The notes beneath the pieces are model-generated. The model did not search any database, was not told where the DNA came from, and was given only the letters and a program-made list of their open reading frames with translations. 64,000 nt of DNA, taken from Dugong dugon. Lineage: Eukaryota > Chordata > Mammalia > Sirenia > Dugongidae. This document shows, one piece after another, positions 11,351 through 23,216 of this stretch; the stretch's first letter is position 1, and the number at the start of each line of letters is the position of its first letter. The stretch is from NCBI GenBank assembly GCA_030035585.1, contig CM057469.1:15990501-16054500 (forward strand), in the 5' to 3' direction. Made by a program: the position numbers and the translations under genes.

Positions 11351-11548
11351 CCTGGCTTATTGAGGCCATGGACACGTAGACCCTGTTTACTTTCAAGCCG
11401 TCCCTGAACCTGTCCAGAGCGTTTGTGAACTTGCAGTCAGTTTGCTTGCCTTTCCTTGTCTGTTTCTGGTATTTTCTGTTTCTGGTATTGTAATTGCACA
11501 GTGATGGGAAGATGATGTCCAGACCTGCTATATTAGAACCTCTGGAGG

Positions 11549-11711
11549 AGGAACCCTGGTGGTGCAGTGGTTAAGCATTCTGCTGCTAACCAAAAGGTCA
11601 GCAGTTTGAATCCACCAGCTGCTCCTTGGAAACCCTGTGGGGGAGTTCTACTCTGTCTTATAGGGTTGCTATAAGTCAAAATCAACTCAATGGCAATTTT
11701 TTTTTTTTTTG
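11549..11711 (+). mobile_element. AfroSINE, type A
   Basis: Near-complete copy from GGAACCCTGGTGGTGCAGTG to CTCAATGGCAA with a T-rich 3' tail. Confidence 0.93.
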
Positions 11712-11794
11712 TTCCAGTGCATCTCATGCCCTGAGATTTGAGAATTGAAGTTTCAGAGGGCTGAGCTTGGCCTCTGTCTCTTAGGGTGTGGCTT

Positions 11795-11935
11795 ATCAGT
11801 TGCCTTCAGGTGGATTCCAATTCATGGCGACCCCTTGTGTGCAGAGCAGAACTGCTCCATAGGGTTTTCAAGGCTGTGACCTTTTGGAAGCAGATCGCCA
11901 GGCCTGTCGTCCGAGAAGCCTCTAGGTGGGTTCAT
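11795..11935 (-). mobile_element. AfroSINE, type B, head missing
   Basis: Minus-strand tail and body (TCAGTTGCCTTCAGG, GTGTGCAGAGCAGAACTGC, CCTCTAGGTGGGTTC). The tRNA-like head is absent. Confidence 0.88.
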
Positions 11936-13343
11936 CAGCTGTAAAGTTCTGGGGCCAGGTCTCCCTTACATTTTTCTCCTGTTCCCTGCAGCTCACCTTC
12001 AGGGCTGTGCCCCTAAGAAAGACTGAAGTGTTAACTTGACCAGCCCTCTCTGGCAGAGTGATGGAGGGTGTCCATGTATGACTCATGGCTGCTGAAGGGC
12101 AGCTCATTTTAATGACTGCAGAGCCAGCTGCAGGTGACATTGGGGACTCAGACTTGACTTACTGGCGTAGATCCCAGGGGACACATTTTATCCAGAGCAG
12201 CTGCTTCAGAAGACAGCTCTGCCTTTCTCCCTGAGTCCTAGGAGGCCTTGAAATCCTCTTTCCAGACAGAGCGCCTTCTAAAGCTCACACGTGAGGCACT
12301 AAAAGCTGAAAGGCTGACAGGAATTCATGAAGGATGTTTCCAGCCCCCAAGCTCTGTCCTGTGGGAGCAGAGCCACCTCCTGTGGCAGCAGTGCCCCACC
12401 CCCTCCTGATGAGGGCTGTGTCAACCCACTTCTGGGTTGCATCTCTTCCTGAGCCTGACAGGAGCAGGTGGGAGGGAGAGCAAAGCCAGTTTGCAGGAGG
12501 TGGGAGTCGTGCTTGAGGAACTGTCTTCTGCGGACAAGCACAAGGAAGCCCTTTGGGGACTACAAGGATGACCAGGCCCTGCCCACTCCCCACTGTCTTT
12601 GTCTCAGCCTGAACCACAAGCTCCTCAGGGAGAGTTGCCAGCCCAGAGACCACAGTGGGAGTGGTGGGGAGAGGGGGCTGTGGCTGCAAATCCAGGCTCA
12701 CCTCTGTGCTGTAACTGTCATGGCTGGATACTCCTCAGCGCCTCTCCCACCTGCCTTCCTCCTCAGCATCATGATATGACATGCAAAGAACATGTCCACA
12801 CCTTAAATTCCAAGTATCTTATGCTATCCTCAGCCCCACACTGATCTTGGTAGTTGACAGTACAATTCATTACCATCCCTTTCATTTATGCCAAGTGGTG
12901 TTTGCTGGGCCTTGGTACCCACAAGGACAACATGCACCGCAGCCTGGTCTCCCTGCATCCACGACAGAGGGGAACGTCCCCGATCCAGCGCTGAGGGGTT
13001 GGGGGTGTGTGGCTGTTGGACTTATTGGAAGGCCAGAACTGTGGACTTGTTTACTACAAGGTTGTGTGGGGTTCTGGTTCTGTATCTGTGAGGCTGATCC
13101 CTCCATGCCTGGTCGGGCATTAGCGACATCTGGGGGAAGGTCTGTTTTATGTTTTTAAATAAGTGGATTCCTGGTATTTGCAGTGGCCTAGAAGCGGGGC
13201 CGTGGTATCTGCATTTTTATAAACCTCAGTTTTTGAGAATTCTGATGCACAGGCTGGTGTGGAGAACTTTTAGGTCCCCTCGCCTCTTCTTGTTTTATCA
13301 AGAATCTCAATGTCCACGTATCCTTACCCTTATCTGGTTATGG

Positions 13344-13556
13344 TGTTCCTGGGTGGTGCAAATGGTTAATGCACTCAGCTGCTAACTGAAAGGTTGTTGG
13401 AGGTTTGAGTCCACCCAGAGGCACCTCAGAAGAAAGGCCTGGTGATCTACTTCTGAAAAATCAGCCATTGATAAACCTTATGGAGCACAGTTCTACTCTG
13501 ACACACATGGGTTGCCAAGAGTTGGAATCGAATCGACTCAACCATCACTGGTTTAC
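13344..13556 (+). mobile_element. AfroSINE, type B
   Basis: Full copy from TTCCTGGGTGGTGCAAATGG to GACTCAACCATCACTGG, flanked by CTGGTTAT on both sides (13334-13341 and 13557-13564). Confidence 0.92.
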
Positions 13557-14215
13557 CTGGTTATATGTTCAGCCTCTCCTCTCCCCTGGCAGCTTCTCCT
13601 CAGCAGATAAACAAGCCTCAGTTTCTCCTATCTCACGCGTACTTTCTGAAAGAGTCATCCTCACCCGTGTCCTGGGATCCATGCCTCCGTTTACTCCCCA
13701 AGCCTCTGATATCTGGTTCCAACCCTCGTCCTTCTCTTGGATGCCTCTTGCTGAGGTTGCTCATGGCCTGATTGCCAAATCTATGATTCCATCCTGGTCT
13801 CCTGTTGCCTGACCCCTCTGGAGCATGTGACCTTGCTCACCACTTTCTCTTTCTTGAGAGTCCCCCCTCCTGTTTCTGAGACACCCTCTGATTGATCCTT
13901 CTCCAACTCCTTTGTGATCTTTTCTTTCTTGCTAACCTCCAAAATCTTCATGTTCCACAGGGTCTTTCCTTGATCTTCTTTCCTTGAATGTCATGTCCTC
14001 CCTGGGTGACCTCATTCACTTTGGTGATTTCTACTACTCGAAACTGACCTCTCCCAATCCCTAACTCCAGCTCTGCTCTCTCTTCAGACAACAGTTCGGC
14101 CCTCCCCCCGCCCCCTTGGGTTTCCCACCCTGGTTAATGTTTCTGCACTCACCACGTGGGTCACCTAAGCCAGAAACACAGGCTCATTTGTGCCCCCTTT
14201 TCTTCCCTTACTCTG

Positions 14216-14400
14216 TGTTATGAATTAAATTGTGTCCCCCAAAAATATGTATTGAATTTCTGGCCCCTATATCTGTGGATGTGATCTTGTTTGGAAGTAT
14301 TGTCTTTGTTATGTTAATTAGGCCATACCTGAGTAGGGTGGGTCCTAAATCTAATCACTTCTGGGTTATAAAATGAGCAGAATAGACAGAGACACACACA
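14216..14400 (+). mobile_element. MaLR LTR fragment (5' part)
   Basis: Begins TGTTATGAATTAAATTGTGTCCCCC and contains GATGTGATCTTGTTTGG and GTAGGGTGGGTCCTAAATC, the order of an MLT1-class LTR. The 3' part is not recognisable. Confidence 0.75.
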
Positions 14401-14616
14401 GGGCAGACAGATGTTCTGTGCCCCAGCCACCCTGAGCCCCTCGGAGCTCCCCTGCGCACCTCTGAGTGTCTGCACATCCCAGTTGTCTCTATGGGATGTC
14501 CGTCCCTTCATCCTCTTGATGATTTCCTGCTCAGCTTTCAAGACCCCCACTCAATAAGTTACTCTCTTGTGAAGTCTTTCCTGACAGAACCAAACAGGAT
14601 TCGTCACACTATTCCT

Positions 14617-15236
14617 AAATTTAAGTTATCAAGGATTTCATTCTTCTTGGATCCACAATCAACGCCCATGGAAGCAGCCATCAAGAAATCAAACGATGTA
14701 CTGCATTGAGTAAATCAACTGCAAAAGACTCTTTAAGGTGTTAAAAAAACAATGATGTCACTTTAATGACTAAGGTGCCTCTGACCCAAGCCATGGTATT
14801 TTCGATTGCCTCATATACACGTGAAAGCTGGACAATGATAAAGGAAGACCAAGGAAGAATTGACACATTCAAATTGCGGTGTCGGTGAAGAATATTGAAT
14901 ATACTATGGACCGTCAGACAAATGAATAAATCTGTCTTGGAGGAAGTACAGCCAGAATGCTTCCTAGAAGCAGTGATGGAGAGACTTTGTCTGGCTTACT
15001 TTGGACATGTCATCAGGAGGGACCAATCACTGGAGAAGGACATCATGCTTGAGAAAGCAGAGGGTTAGCAAAAAAGACAAAGACCCTCAATGAGATGGAT
15101 TGATGCAATGGCTGGAAAATGGGTGCAAATATAGCAACAATTGTGAGAACGGGGCAGGAGCAGGCAATGTTTTGTTCTGTTATACATAGGGTCACTATGA
15201 GTCAGAGCGGACTCCATGGCACCTAACGAAACAATT
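14617..15236 (+). pseudogene. RTE (BovB-like) LINE 3' end with the decayed reverse transcriptase C-terminus
   Basis: The plus strand corresponds to the C-terminal part of an RTE-clade ORF2 and the element's 3' UTR. The frame is broken by stops and shifts, but the segments ESWTMIKEDQGRIDTFKLRCR and LAYFGHVIRRDQSLEKDIML are readable. Near the 3' end the sequence (CATAGGGTCACTATGAGTCAG) is the same as the AfroSINE 3' ends. Known biology: RTE enzymes mobilise SINEs that share their 3' tails. The element is 5'-truncated and inactive. Confidence 0.88.
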
Positions 15237-15422
15237 ATCATCCCTACCAGACTCGTGGCAACTCCATGTGTTACAGAGTAGAACTGCTCCATAGAGTTTT
15301 CTTGGCTGTAATCTTCACAGAAGCAGATTTCCAGGCCTTTCTTCTGCAGTGCCACTAGGTAGGTTCGAACCACCAACCGTTAGGTGAGTAGCCTAGAGCA
15401 AGTTGTTTGTGCCACCCAGGGA
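15237..15422 (-). mobile_element. AfroSINE, type B
   Basis: Minus-strand copy abutting the RTE end, from ACTCGTGGCAACTCCATGTG to GTGCCACCCAGGGAC. Confidence 0.88.
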
Positions 15423-15607
15423 CCTTCAGTTGGAATTGACAGCATCAGGTTTGGTTTTGGTTTGTCCGTAACAGTATGAGCTCCTCAGGGCGGCCTGGGC
15501 CAACTCCCCATCACTGTTTGGGCTTTGTCTTCCCAAGACCAAGCACTAGCTGGGGCACGCAGTTGGCACTCAGTGGAATAAATCAGAACTAACAGATTGT
15601 GGGTGAG

Positions 15608-15800
15608 TTGTTGTCAGTTGCCATCAAGTTGATTCTGACTCAGGGCGGCCCCATCTGTGCAGAACAGAACTGCTCCATAGACTGTGACCTTTCAGAAATA
15701 GATCACCAGGGCTGTCTTCCGAGGCACCTCTGGGTGAGTTTGAATTGCCAACCTTTCAGCTGGTAGTCGAACGCTGAAGTGTTCACGCCACCCGGGGACT
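15608..15800 (-). mobile_element. AfroSINE, type B
   Basis: Minus-strand copy from GTTGTCAGTTGCCATCAAG to GCCACCCGGGGACTC. Confidence 0.9.
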
Positions 15801-16819
15801 CTTGTGGTTGGGTACAGCTCTTTATTTAACAGGTGGGGCTCATTGGAAATGATCAATACCTCTTCCTATAAAAACGTGCTAAAATCATTTTGAAAATTAA
15901 CTGCTAAGTAGATGAAAACAATGTTTTTATATTATAAATTCATTTACTTATCCAGCCCAAGCCCAACATTGTTTCCTAACTAGTGAAATCCAAAGGAATG
16001 CAACTAGAGATAATATGTACACATATTATACAATTCAGTATATAAGTAACGTGCTTATATTTTATACATGTAACTGATCTATTCAAAAGTCACGCAACTT
16101 AGAGTTATCACAAGGATGTCAACGTGGGTAAGAGAAGCATGACCAAAAGTCACTCCCACACCACACAAATGCTAAGGCCATCTCCTCTTATAAATAACAC
16201 GTGGGCCAGGTCATCTTTTGCTAACATATAAGCCGAAGTCTTTGCCACTGCCATTCATTTTTATAGCCCTTCGTTATCTCCAGAGCCTTGAGTCTGCTCT
16301 GTCAGCCCTCCTCTGTGGCAAGCAGGCAGATGCTTGAAAAAGCTCATTGGTCTCTAATCAGTTTGAGGCAATTCCGGTGAGATTCTGTCTTTGACATGTG
16401 ATAGACTAGGTGACCTTCTAACTCTAAGAATCTCCGAGTTGAGGGACAGAGTTTCCTTATGCACAAAACTTCCATCTACATATTAGGCCGAACCATATGA
16501 AATTTCTGCTATTCAGCTGTACTTGACCTGCAAAAAAATGGCAATTTCATTTGATTCATCCTGATAAAAACATGGGAGAAACTTGATCACTGTTCCCATT
16601 TCCTAGGCAGGAAGACTGAGGTGAAGCCATAGCTACAAAGAGCTAGAGTCACAGATCCCACCAAGTCAGGACAGTGCAGGCCAGAGATCAGGGCACCATT
16701 CTGCTCCAGGGCCTTCCATGAAGGACACTGGCCAGGGCAGAGGCAGGAGAGGGCATACGGAGGGTCAAGGATATTTTAAAAATTATTAAGGATGAAATTT
16801 CTTTCCTTATTATTATTAC

Positions 16820-16922
16820 TTTTTAATAATAGTTTACTGCGTTTTCAGTGAAGGTTTACACAGCAGTTTAAGTTCCCGTTCAACAATTTCTACACAAGTT
16901 ATTCAGTGTCTTTCCTTGTTTT
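16820..16922 (-). mobile_element. L1 3' UTR fragment
   Basis: A short piece resembling the L1 3' ends at 36752 and 8219 (GTTTTCAGTGAAGGTTTACA), preceded by T-rich sequence that would be its tail on the minus strand. Confidence 0.6.
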
Positions 16923-17152
16923 TTAATGTAAGGATGCAATATCCTTTAGATGGAAAAGAACCCTGGCTTCTAAACTAGACAGATCTGGATTTAAATCTCG
17001 CTCTTCCCAACTGCCTTCTGTCATCTTTGCAGGGGGCTGGATGGCTTGTCATGTGACTGTTGTGTTTCCCAAAGGCCCAGGACCGTGCTGGACCCCTGGC
17101 AGAACTGAGGCATACCTCTTCCAGGGTGGTATCCTGGCCCCTCCAGTATGGC

Positions 17153-17372
17153 AAGGAGTCCCTCGGTGGTGCAAATGGTTAACACATTCGACTACTAATC
17201 AAACGGTCGGTGGTTTGAGTCCACCCACAGGCACCTCAGAAGAAAGGCCTGATAATCTACTTCTGAAATATCAGCCATTGATAAACCCTTTGGAGCACAG
17301 TTCTACTCTGACACACATGGGGTCATCCTATGAAGGAACTGACTCCAGAGTAACTGGTTTGGTTTTTTTTTT
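17153..17372 (+). mobile_element. AfroSINE, type B, just upstream of a STUM exon
   Basis: Full copy from AAGGAGTCCCTCGGTGGTGC to a T-rich tail. It is flanked by CCAGTATGGC (17143-17152) and CCAGTACGGC (17373-17382), a 9-of-10 target duplication. It ends 161 bp before the STUM exon. Confidence 0.94.
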
Positions 17373-17533
17373 CCAGTACGGCCAGAGCGAGAGGTGGGCC
17401 AGGGCCTGAGAAGAGGCTGCTGCTCCAGATGACAGGTGTCAGAGACCAGCTGCTCCTGGCCGAGCTCTCGGAGGCTGGGCAGCTGGGCCCCAAGCCGGCA
17501 CCGGCCACTATGTCTCCCCTCTGCCTCTTACAG

Positions 17534-17713
17534 GGACGTTCGTCTCGGCCTTCACTGTGCTGTGTGGCGCCCGCACAGACCTCCCGGACAGACACGTGTG
17601 CTGCGTCTTCTGGCTGAACATCGCAGCGGCCCTCATCCAGATCCTGACGGCCATCGTGATGGTGGGCTGGATCATGAGCATCTTCTGGGGCATGGACATG
17701 GTCATCCTCGCCA
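17534..17713 (+). CDS. STUM: STUM penultimate coding exon (membrane core)
   Basis: This 180-nt internal exon encodes the core of STUM, the vertebrate homologue of Drosophila Stum (mechanosensory transduction mediator) and sea urchin SPEC3. The acceptor is CAG at 17531-17533 and the donor is GTGAGT at 17714. It starts with the last two bases of a Gly codon and ends with the first base of a Ser codon, so both junctions have the same phase. The translation begins [18 protein letters not shown] and continues with a long hydrophobic part ([16 protein letters not shown] through [18 protein letters not shown]). This is consistent with one or two membrane-spanning helices and a conserved Cys pair. 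Family membership is recognised from the sequence. The mechanosensory role is known from the fly; the mammalian function is poorly defined. A SINE ends about 160 bp upstream without touching the acceptor. Confidence 0.95.
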
Positions 17714-19394
17714 GTGAGTAGGGGTTTCACGCCTGGGCCCAGCCGGCATGTGGGCGGAGCAGGGGTGGAGGAGGGGCGGGGCCAGAACGGACTTGCGTGT
17801 CTGGGCCCCTGCAGTGCTGCCTATGGGGAGCAGGGCGTAGGCACCTCGCGGGAAGAGCTTCACCTCGGCGAGGTCCTTCTCCTTCCCTAAGCATAGGCAC
17901 TCTAGAGGGCTTGACTGTGCCCCACTTACAGTGCCCCGTGGCTCCTGGATTAGAGGGCCCACGCCCCGCCCCACGCCGCATGCTCACTGGGAATTATGAA
18001 TCCATGATAGGTAGGCTTTCTCGGCGAGAACTGTTCCGAAGGGCATGAACAAGAGGAGGACGGAGTACCCCACTCAGCTCAAGGCACATCAGCCACTGCA
18101 TTAGTCAAGGAAGCGAACAGGTCAGCTGACAAGACAAGTCAGCAATGGTGCAGCCCAAGCAGGTTCAGGCCCTGTGTGCCAGCTGTTCTCTGTCTCCATC
18201 ATGTAGTTTCCAGAGAAGAGGAAAAAGCCAGCCGCTGCATTTACCCCAGGAAACCGTAGAACTGTGCTTTTTACAGTCAAGAGAGAGTAATTTCTCCTTC
18301 TTTTAAACTTAGCTCTTTGTTAGTTGACACAAAAGCTCTATTACTCCTGATTTGTGTTGAGTAGAAACTCATCCATCACTTAATACAAACTGAATTCAGA
18401 CACAAAACTGCTTTATGAAAGGGCTTAAAGTTGCAAAATCAAATTTACCAAAAAAATAACATTTTTTAGATAGCCTAACAAAATGTTAGAACACATTCCA
18501 CGTGTGCTGTAAGGAACCATACGTGTGTCCCTGAACCATCATACGTGTCCTGGCCACCTCATTAGCCGCAGGTCCCTTAATAACCAGGACCACACCTCCT
18601 TCAGGTGCTTTGCCCTCTCTCCACATGCCATCCCCACCGCATGCTCATCACTGTGTCCTACACCCAATAAAACCATTCATAGGTGGGATTGTCAGTGCTA
18701 TAAGGGAAGCTGTGCCAGGTAAGGACACCAGAGCCAGGAGGGGAAGCCTGGAGTTCAGGGGGCTCTAGAAAGATCTAGAATGATCTGAGGCTGACTCCTG
18801 TGAGCATCCAAGACCCAGGGCATGCAGAGATGCGAAGGCCAGGCAAGGCCATTGTCAGTGGCCAATTGAGGGCTGGAGAGGATGCAGCTACCGGAGCCTG
18901 AGCTAGATCCACCTGAGCCAGTGGACGGGTCACGCAGGCTGCCAGGAAGTAGGTCCTCAAGGAGCAGAAGTCAGGGGAGGAAGTATGCTGGCCGGGTAGC
19001 CTGGGTGCCCCAGAGTTAGAACTCAGAGCAGATCCCAGGGCAGCCTGAGAAGGGGCGGTGGTGGGTTGGGGGAGGTGGGCTGGTCCTAGAAAGGAATAAG
19101 CCAGGGGAGCAGCCAGGAGAGCGGGCCTCTGCCCCAGCTACTTTCTGCTGGGAGACAGCCTCTGGGAGGACATCGGGAAGTGAGTGGCAGAGCAGGCAGA
19201 GGTCAAGACTGGCCATACAGGTCCCTCATGGGAGCCTCACCCTATAGGCATGTCCAGAGACTTCCTGCGTTTGGGGGAGGGGTGCAGGAGATTGCCAGTA
19301 GGGAAGAAGTGCTGCCCGCCCTCCAGTGAGTCCTGAAAAGCTAAGGTCGGACAATTTCCCAGAAGGAGTTAGGGGCTTCTCTAGGGCCTGTGGG

Positions 19395-19600
19395 CAGGGG
19401 CGAATTAACCAGTAAGCAAGGTGTGCACAGGCTTATAGTAAGCAAGGTACGCACAGACTTAATTGCTTTTACTTACTAATCTGTACTGCACAATTTCACA
19501 TCTTTGATGTGAGGAAAAACAGGTGAAATTGTGCACTACAGATTAGTAAGTATGCACAAGTAAGCCTGTGCGTACCCTGTTTATTGGGTTCTGGTTCCTG
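19395..19600. mobile_element. Palindromic hAT-like MITE, 206 bp
   Basis: The element begins CAGG and ends CCTG and is flanked by a perfect 8-bp duplication CCTGTGGG (19387-19394 and 19601-19608), as expected of hAT transposition. Its inner arms form a hairpin: ACTTACTAATCTGTACTGCA and the following nine bases pair with their inverted copy in 28 of 29 positions, around a short AT-rich loop. The left arm also contains a tandem duplication of a 26-bp unit that begins AGTAAGCAAGGT. No transposase is encoded. A related copy lies at 62549. Confidence 0.9.
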
Positions 19601-20829
19601 CCTGTGGGGTGGCCTGCCCACTCCGGACCCTGTGCTCACCCGACACCTAGAAGGGGCATCTGCTCTCGGAAGTGCTCTCAGCAGGAGTCGGAGGGCCTGT
19701 GACTGCTGCCCCGTCCACCCAAATGTGCCCCAACCCCACTCTTGCTGCTTCACCTCCTTATCAAACCCAGTTTCTGTCCAGGCACTTGGGCACTTTGTTC
19801 GGGAACCTTTCCATTAAAGTGCAACCAGTCATACCTGTGTCCCAGAGTAGGTCTCAATAATTGTATGTTGGTGCCTAATCCAACCTCTAGAGCTTTCTGG
19901 CATACTTGCCTTTGGCCATTCTTAATAACCAGGAACCAAGGATAGGACCTGGGAGATAATGTAAAGAGATCCTCTCGTCATGTCCTGGATGAAGACACAG
20001 AGGCCCCCAGAAGTCCAGGTGGGAGCCTCACTTACCATCACTTTAGGTTGTTGACTCTGCCAGAAATTTCTCTTCAGTGGCTGGTGTGTGGGACAGTAAC
20101 TAGGCAACCGCGTCAGGGTGCAGAATAGTCAAGTGCAAGACCCCCACCCTCAGCCTTGCTGCCCTCTTCCCCACCCTACAAGCTTCCACTGTGGGCAAGA
20201 GCCAGCTCCTTGGATGTCTGCTGGTTCCAGGGATGCTGTTTTTGCGTCAACCATTTTAGAAGGCTTTTGAGGGGATGGACTTGTGGGCTGCACAAAAAGA
20301 TCTAGTCACACCTCATGGTTAACCACATGGCCCTTATCTGACCTGACCACCAGACTCCTTCACCAATCTCAGTAAGGGAAGACTGCACTTTTTCTGAAAA
20401 TTAAACCCACCCTCAAAAGATAAAGAGTTGCCACTCTTGGGACTATGCATTAGACTGGGATTGCTCTGGGCAATAATGGAGCACGTGTGTCCCAGGATGA
20501 CAGCTTAAGGGAATAATCACAATTAACTCGTCTGTCCCAGCAGACAACTGGATAAAAGGCTGTTCTTTCTGGTGTCATTCCAGCCCTTTCCTGTAAAAAT
20601 GAAGGAAACGTTCCCGTTGTTAAAATACAGAATGATTTTTGAATGGCATTGTCCAGGGCATCATCAACAAACATACTATTAAGAAAAAGTCTTAAGAGGG
20701 AAATTAGAGAAACATAAACCAAAATAGGGAGTTAAAATCAGGAATTTACAAGCACGCTGTTCTATTTATATTAATCATAACAATCAACAACAGCCTGTCT
20801 TGGCCGCGGATCGAGAAATACTTGATAAC

Positions 20830-21036
20830 TGTATGCAACCAGTTGCTGGTGAATTGATTCCGACTCTTGGCAACCCCACGTGTGCAGAGTAGAACTGCTC
20901 CATAGCGTTTCCAAGACTGTGATCTTTCAGAAGCAGATTGCCAGCCTTTCTTCTGAGGCACCTCTGGGTGGGTTCTAACAGCCAACCTTTTGATTAGTAG
21001 CTGAACACTTAACCAATTGCACCACCCAGGGACTCC
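20830..21036 (-). mobile_element. AfroSINE, type B
   Basis: Minus-strand copy from GCAACCAGTTGCTGGTG to GCACCACCCAGGGACTCC. Confidence 0.93.
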
Positions 21037-21934
21037 AGCTCTGTGGTAACCTCTGCCTATCGCCACACTCATGGCAGACATTGCTAATCAATCATGGCAG
21101 TCTTGGGCAATCTCATATTTTCTCAGCACAGGGCTTCAGGCAGTTACCACCAATTGATCAAAGACATCTGCAAGATAAGACCTGTTTGTCATCCTGAGTC
21201 CCGGGTCTTTCCCAAAGCATTAGGTTTTATACATGTGGCTCTTGTTCACATAAAGGGCTAGCCACATGGCCCAGACAGATGGGCTGGGGCCAGGAGGGGT
21301 CACTTCAGCATCTTCAAGTTGTCACAGACAAACCTATCCTACAGTGCTTCCTCCTCTGGTCCATCCTAAATTCATCTGGGGGCAAACATGGGCTGGGGGT
21401 GGAAAAGAATGAGGGGCAGGAGGAGAGTAGACGCTTGGGCTTGCCTGAGACACGGAGTTCTGGGTAGGCATTGGAGAGAGCTTGTTGACAGCGTATCTAT
21501 CACTGGGGTGCACCCTCCCCGGGTGCACCTCTCCAGCCCAGCTGCAGACCTGCACGCTGGAGGGGCTTGGGACACTAGTGGGGCTGGCTGGTGGCCACAA
21601 TGGTTGGTCACTGTGATGGTCACTGTAATGACTCTGAGATTCCCCTTGGGCCCTCCCTCTTATATTTCCAGTGTTCCCCATGGCCACTGGTTTCAGACTG
21701 CATTCTTTCTTTTCCTTTTTCTTTTCTTCCTCACGCTGCCTCACATCCTTGTGATGCTCCACAGTTTCCCAAGGTGAGTCTGCTGAATGGATGCAGGGCC
21801 TGTGCCTGGGGCTACCTGGGCCCCCCTTCACTGCAGCCCCCACACCTACCCATAACACCCCACTCTCCCAGTAGGTCAGCGGGAGTTACATTTAACATTT
21901 TATTATGAAAAGTGTTAAAACAGACAAAAGTATA

Positions 21935-22140
21935 ATCAACCAGTTGCTATGGAGTCAGTTCTGACTCATGGTGACCCCATGTGTGTCAGAGTAGAACTGT
22001 GCTCCATAGGGTTTTCGATGGTTGGTTTTTCAGAAGTAGATTGCCAGGCCTTTCCTCTGAGGAGCCTCTGGGTAGACTCGAATCTCCAACCTTTTGGTTA
22101 GTAACTGAGTGTGTTACCATTTACATCACTCAGGGACTCT
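21935..22140 (-). mobile_element. AfroSINE, type B
   Basis: Minus-strand copy from ATCAACCAGTTGCTATGGAG to ACATCACTCAGGGACTC. Confidence 0.93.
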
Positions 22141-22255
22141 GAGCCTAGTATAGTAAGTCTCTAAATACCCACCCTAGCTTCAAGAATGACCTGCTCATGG
22201 GCCCTCTTGTTTCTTCTATTACTCCCTACATCCTCCCCATACCCACCACTAGCTT

Positions 22256-22456
22256 GTTGTTGTGCACCTTCGGGTCCATTCTGACTCATAGCAACCCTAC
22301 AGGACAGAGTAGAACTGCCCCATAGGGTTTCCTAGGCTCTAATCTTTACAGGAGCAGATTGTCAGGTCTTTTCTCCCGCGGAACTGCTGTTGGGTTTGAA
22401 CCACCAACCTTTCGGTTAGCAGTCGAGTGCTTAACAAGTTCACCACCAGGGCTCCT
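22256..22456 (-). mobile_element. AfroSINE, type A
   Basis: Minus-strand copy with CCCTACAGGACAGAGTAG in the body and CACCACCAGGGCTCC at its head. Confidence 0.93.
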
Positions 22457-22587
22457 TCACTACTAGATTGTTAGCACCTAAAATTGATGATCCATCTACT
22501 AAACGAAGAGAAAAAATAGTTAAGTCCACTGAAGCACCTCTGTGTGCCAAGTTATCAGCTAATGGGTGGGAACCATTCAGCAAATCC

Positions 22588-22791
22588 CCATAAACCCATT
22601 GCCATCAAGTCAATTCCTGCTCACAACGACCATATAGGACAGAGGAGAACTGCCCCAGAGGGTCTCCCAGGCTGTGATCTTTACGGAAGCAGACTGCAGC
22701 ATCTTTCTTCCAGGGAGCGGCTGGTGGGTTCCAACCGCTGACCCTTCTGTTAGCATCCGAGCGCTTAACCACTGCTCCACCATAGCTCCTC
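22588..22791 (-). mobile_element. AfroSINE, type A
   Basis: Minus-strand copy from AAACCCATTGCCATCAAG to CTCCACCATAGCTCC. Confidence 0.93.
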
Positions 22792-23009
22792 CCAGCAAGT
22801 CCTAGCCTCATACAATTCCACCCATAAATATTTCAGTAGGTATCCTTTTTTTTTTTGTTTTAAAAAAAAGCATAACCAAAATACCTTTTCACACCCAAAT
22901 AAATTAGCAACAATTCCTTAATATCAACAGGGTTCAAATTGTCCCAATGGGACAATGTTTTAAAGGCTCGAAGTCCTCAGGCACCTTTGCCTGGATTGAA
23001 CATAGGAAA

Positions 23010-23216
23010 AAAAAACCTGTTGCCCTCGGTGGAGTCGACTCCAATTGATGGCAACCCCATGTGTGTCAGAGTAGAACTGTGGCCCATAGGGTTTTCAGTG
23101 GCTGATTTTTTGAAAGGAGATCACCAGGCCTTTCTTCCAAGGTACCTCTGGGTGGACTCAAACCTTCAACCTTTTGGTTAGCAGCTGAGCATGTTAATTG
23201 TTTGTACCACTCCAGG
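23010..23216 (-). mobile_element. AfroSINE, type B
   Basis: Minus-strand copy from AACCTGTTGCCCTCGGTGG to GTACCACTCCAGG. It ends about 380 bp before the last STUM coding exon. Confidence 0.92.

Larger units (their letters stand above)
1..17533 (+). other. STUM: Intronic DNA upstream of the penultimate STUM coding exon (left end open)
   Basis: The exon beginning at 17534 opens in the middle of a codon behind a good acceptor (pyrimidine-rich tract then CAG), so an earlier STUM exon must exist. I searched the open frames here for a segment ending in a proline/glycine-rich hydrophobic stretch that would precede the GTFVSAF segment and found none. The span is therefore taken as intron. It is packed with SINEs, MIR, LTR and RTE fragments, listed separately. 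The stretches 2430-3660, 8560-10970 and 15805-16815 show no gene and only weak or no recognisable repeats. That the whole span is one intron is an inference. Confidence 0.7.

Noticed and set aside
21334-21858. A 174-codon minus-strand open frame in the last STUM intron
   Set aside because: Low-complexity and Pro/Ser-rich with no domain and no splice context; opposite-strand frames of similar length overlap it.
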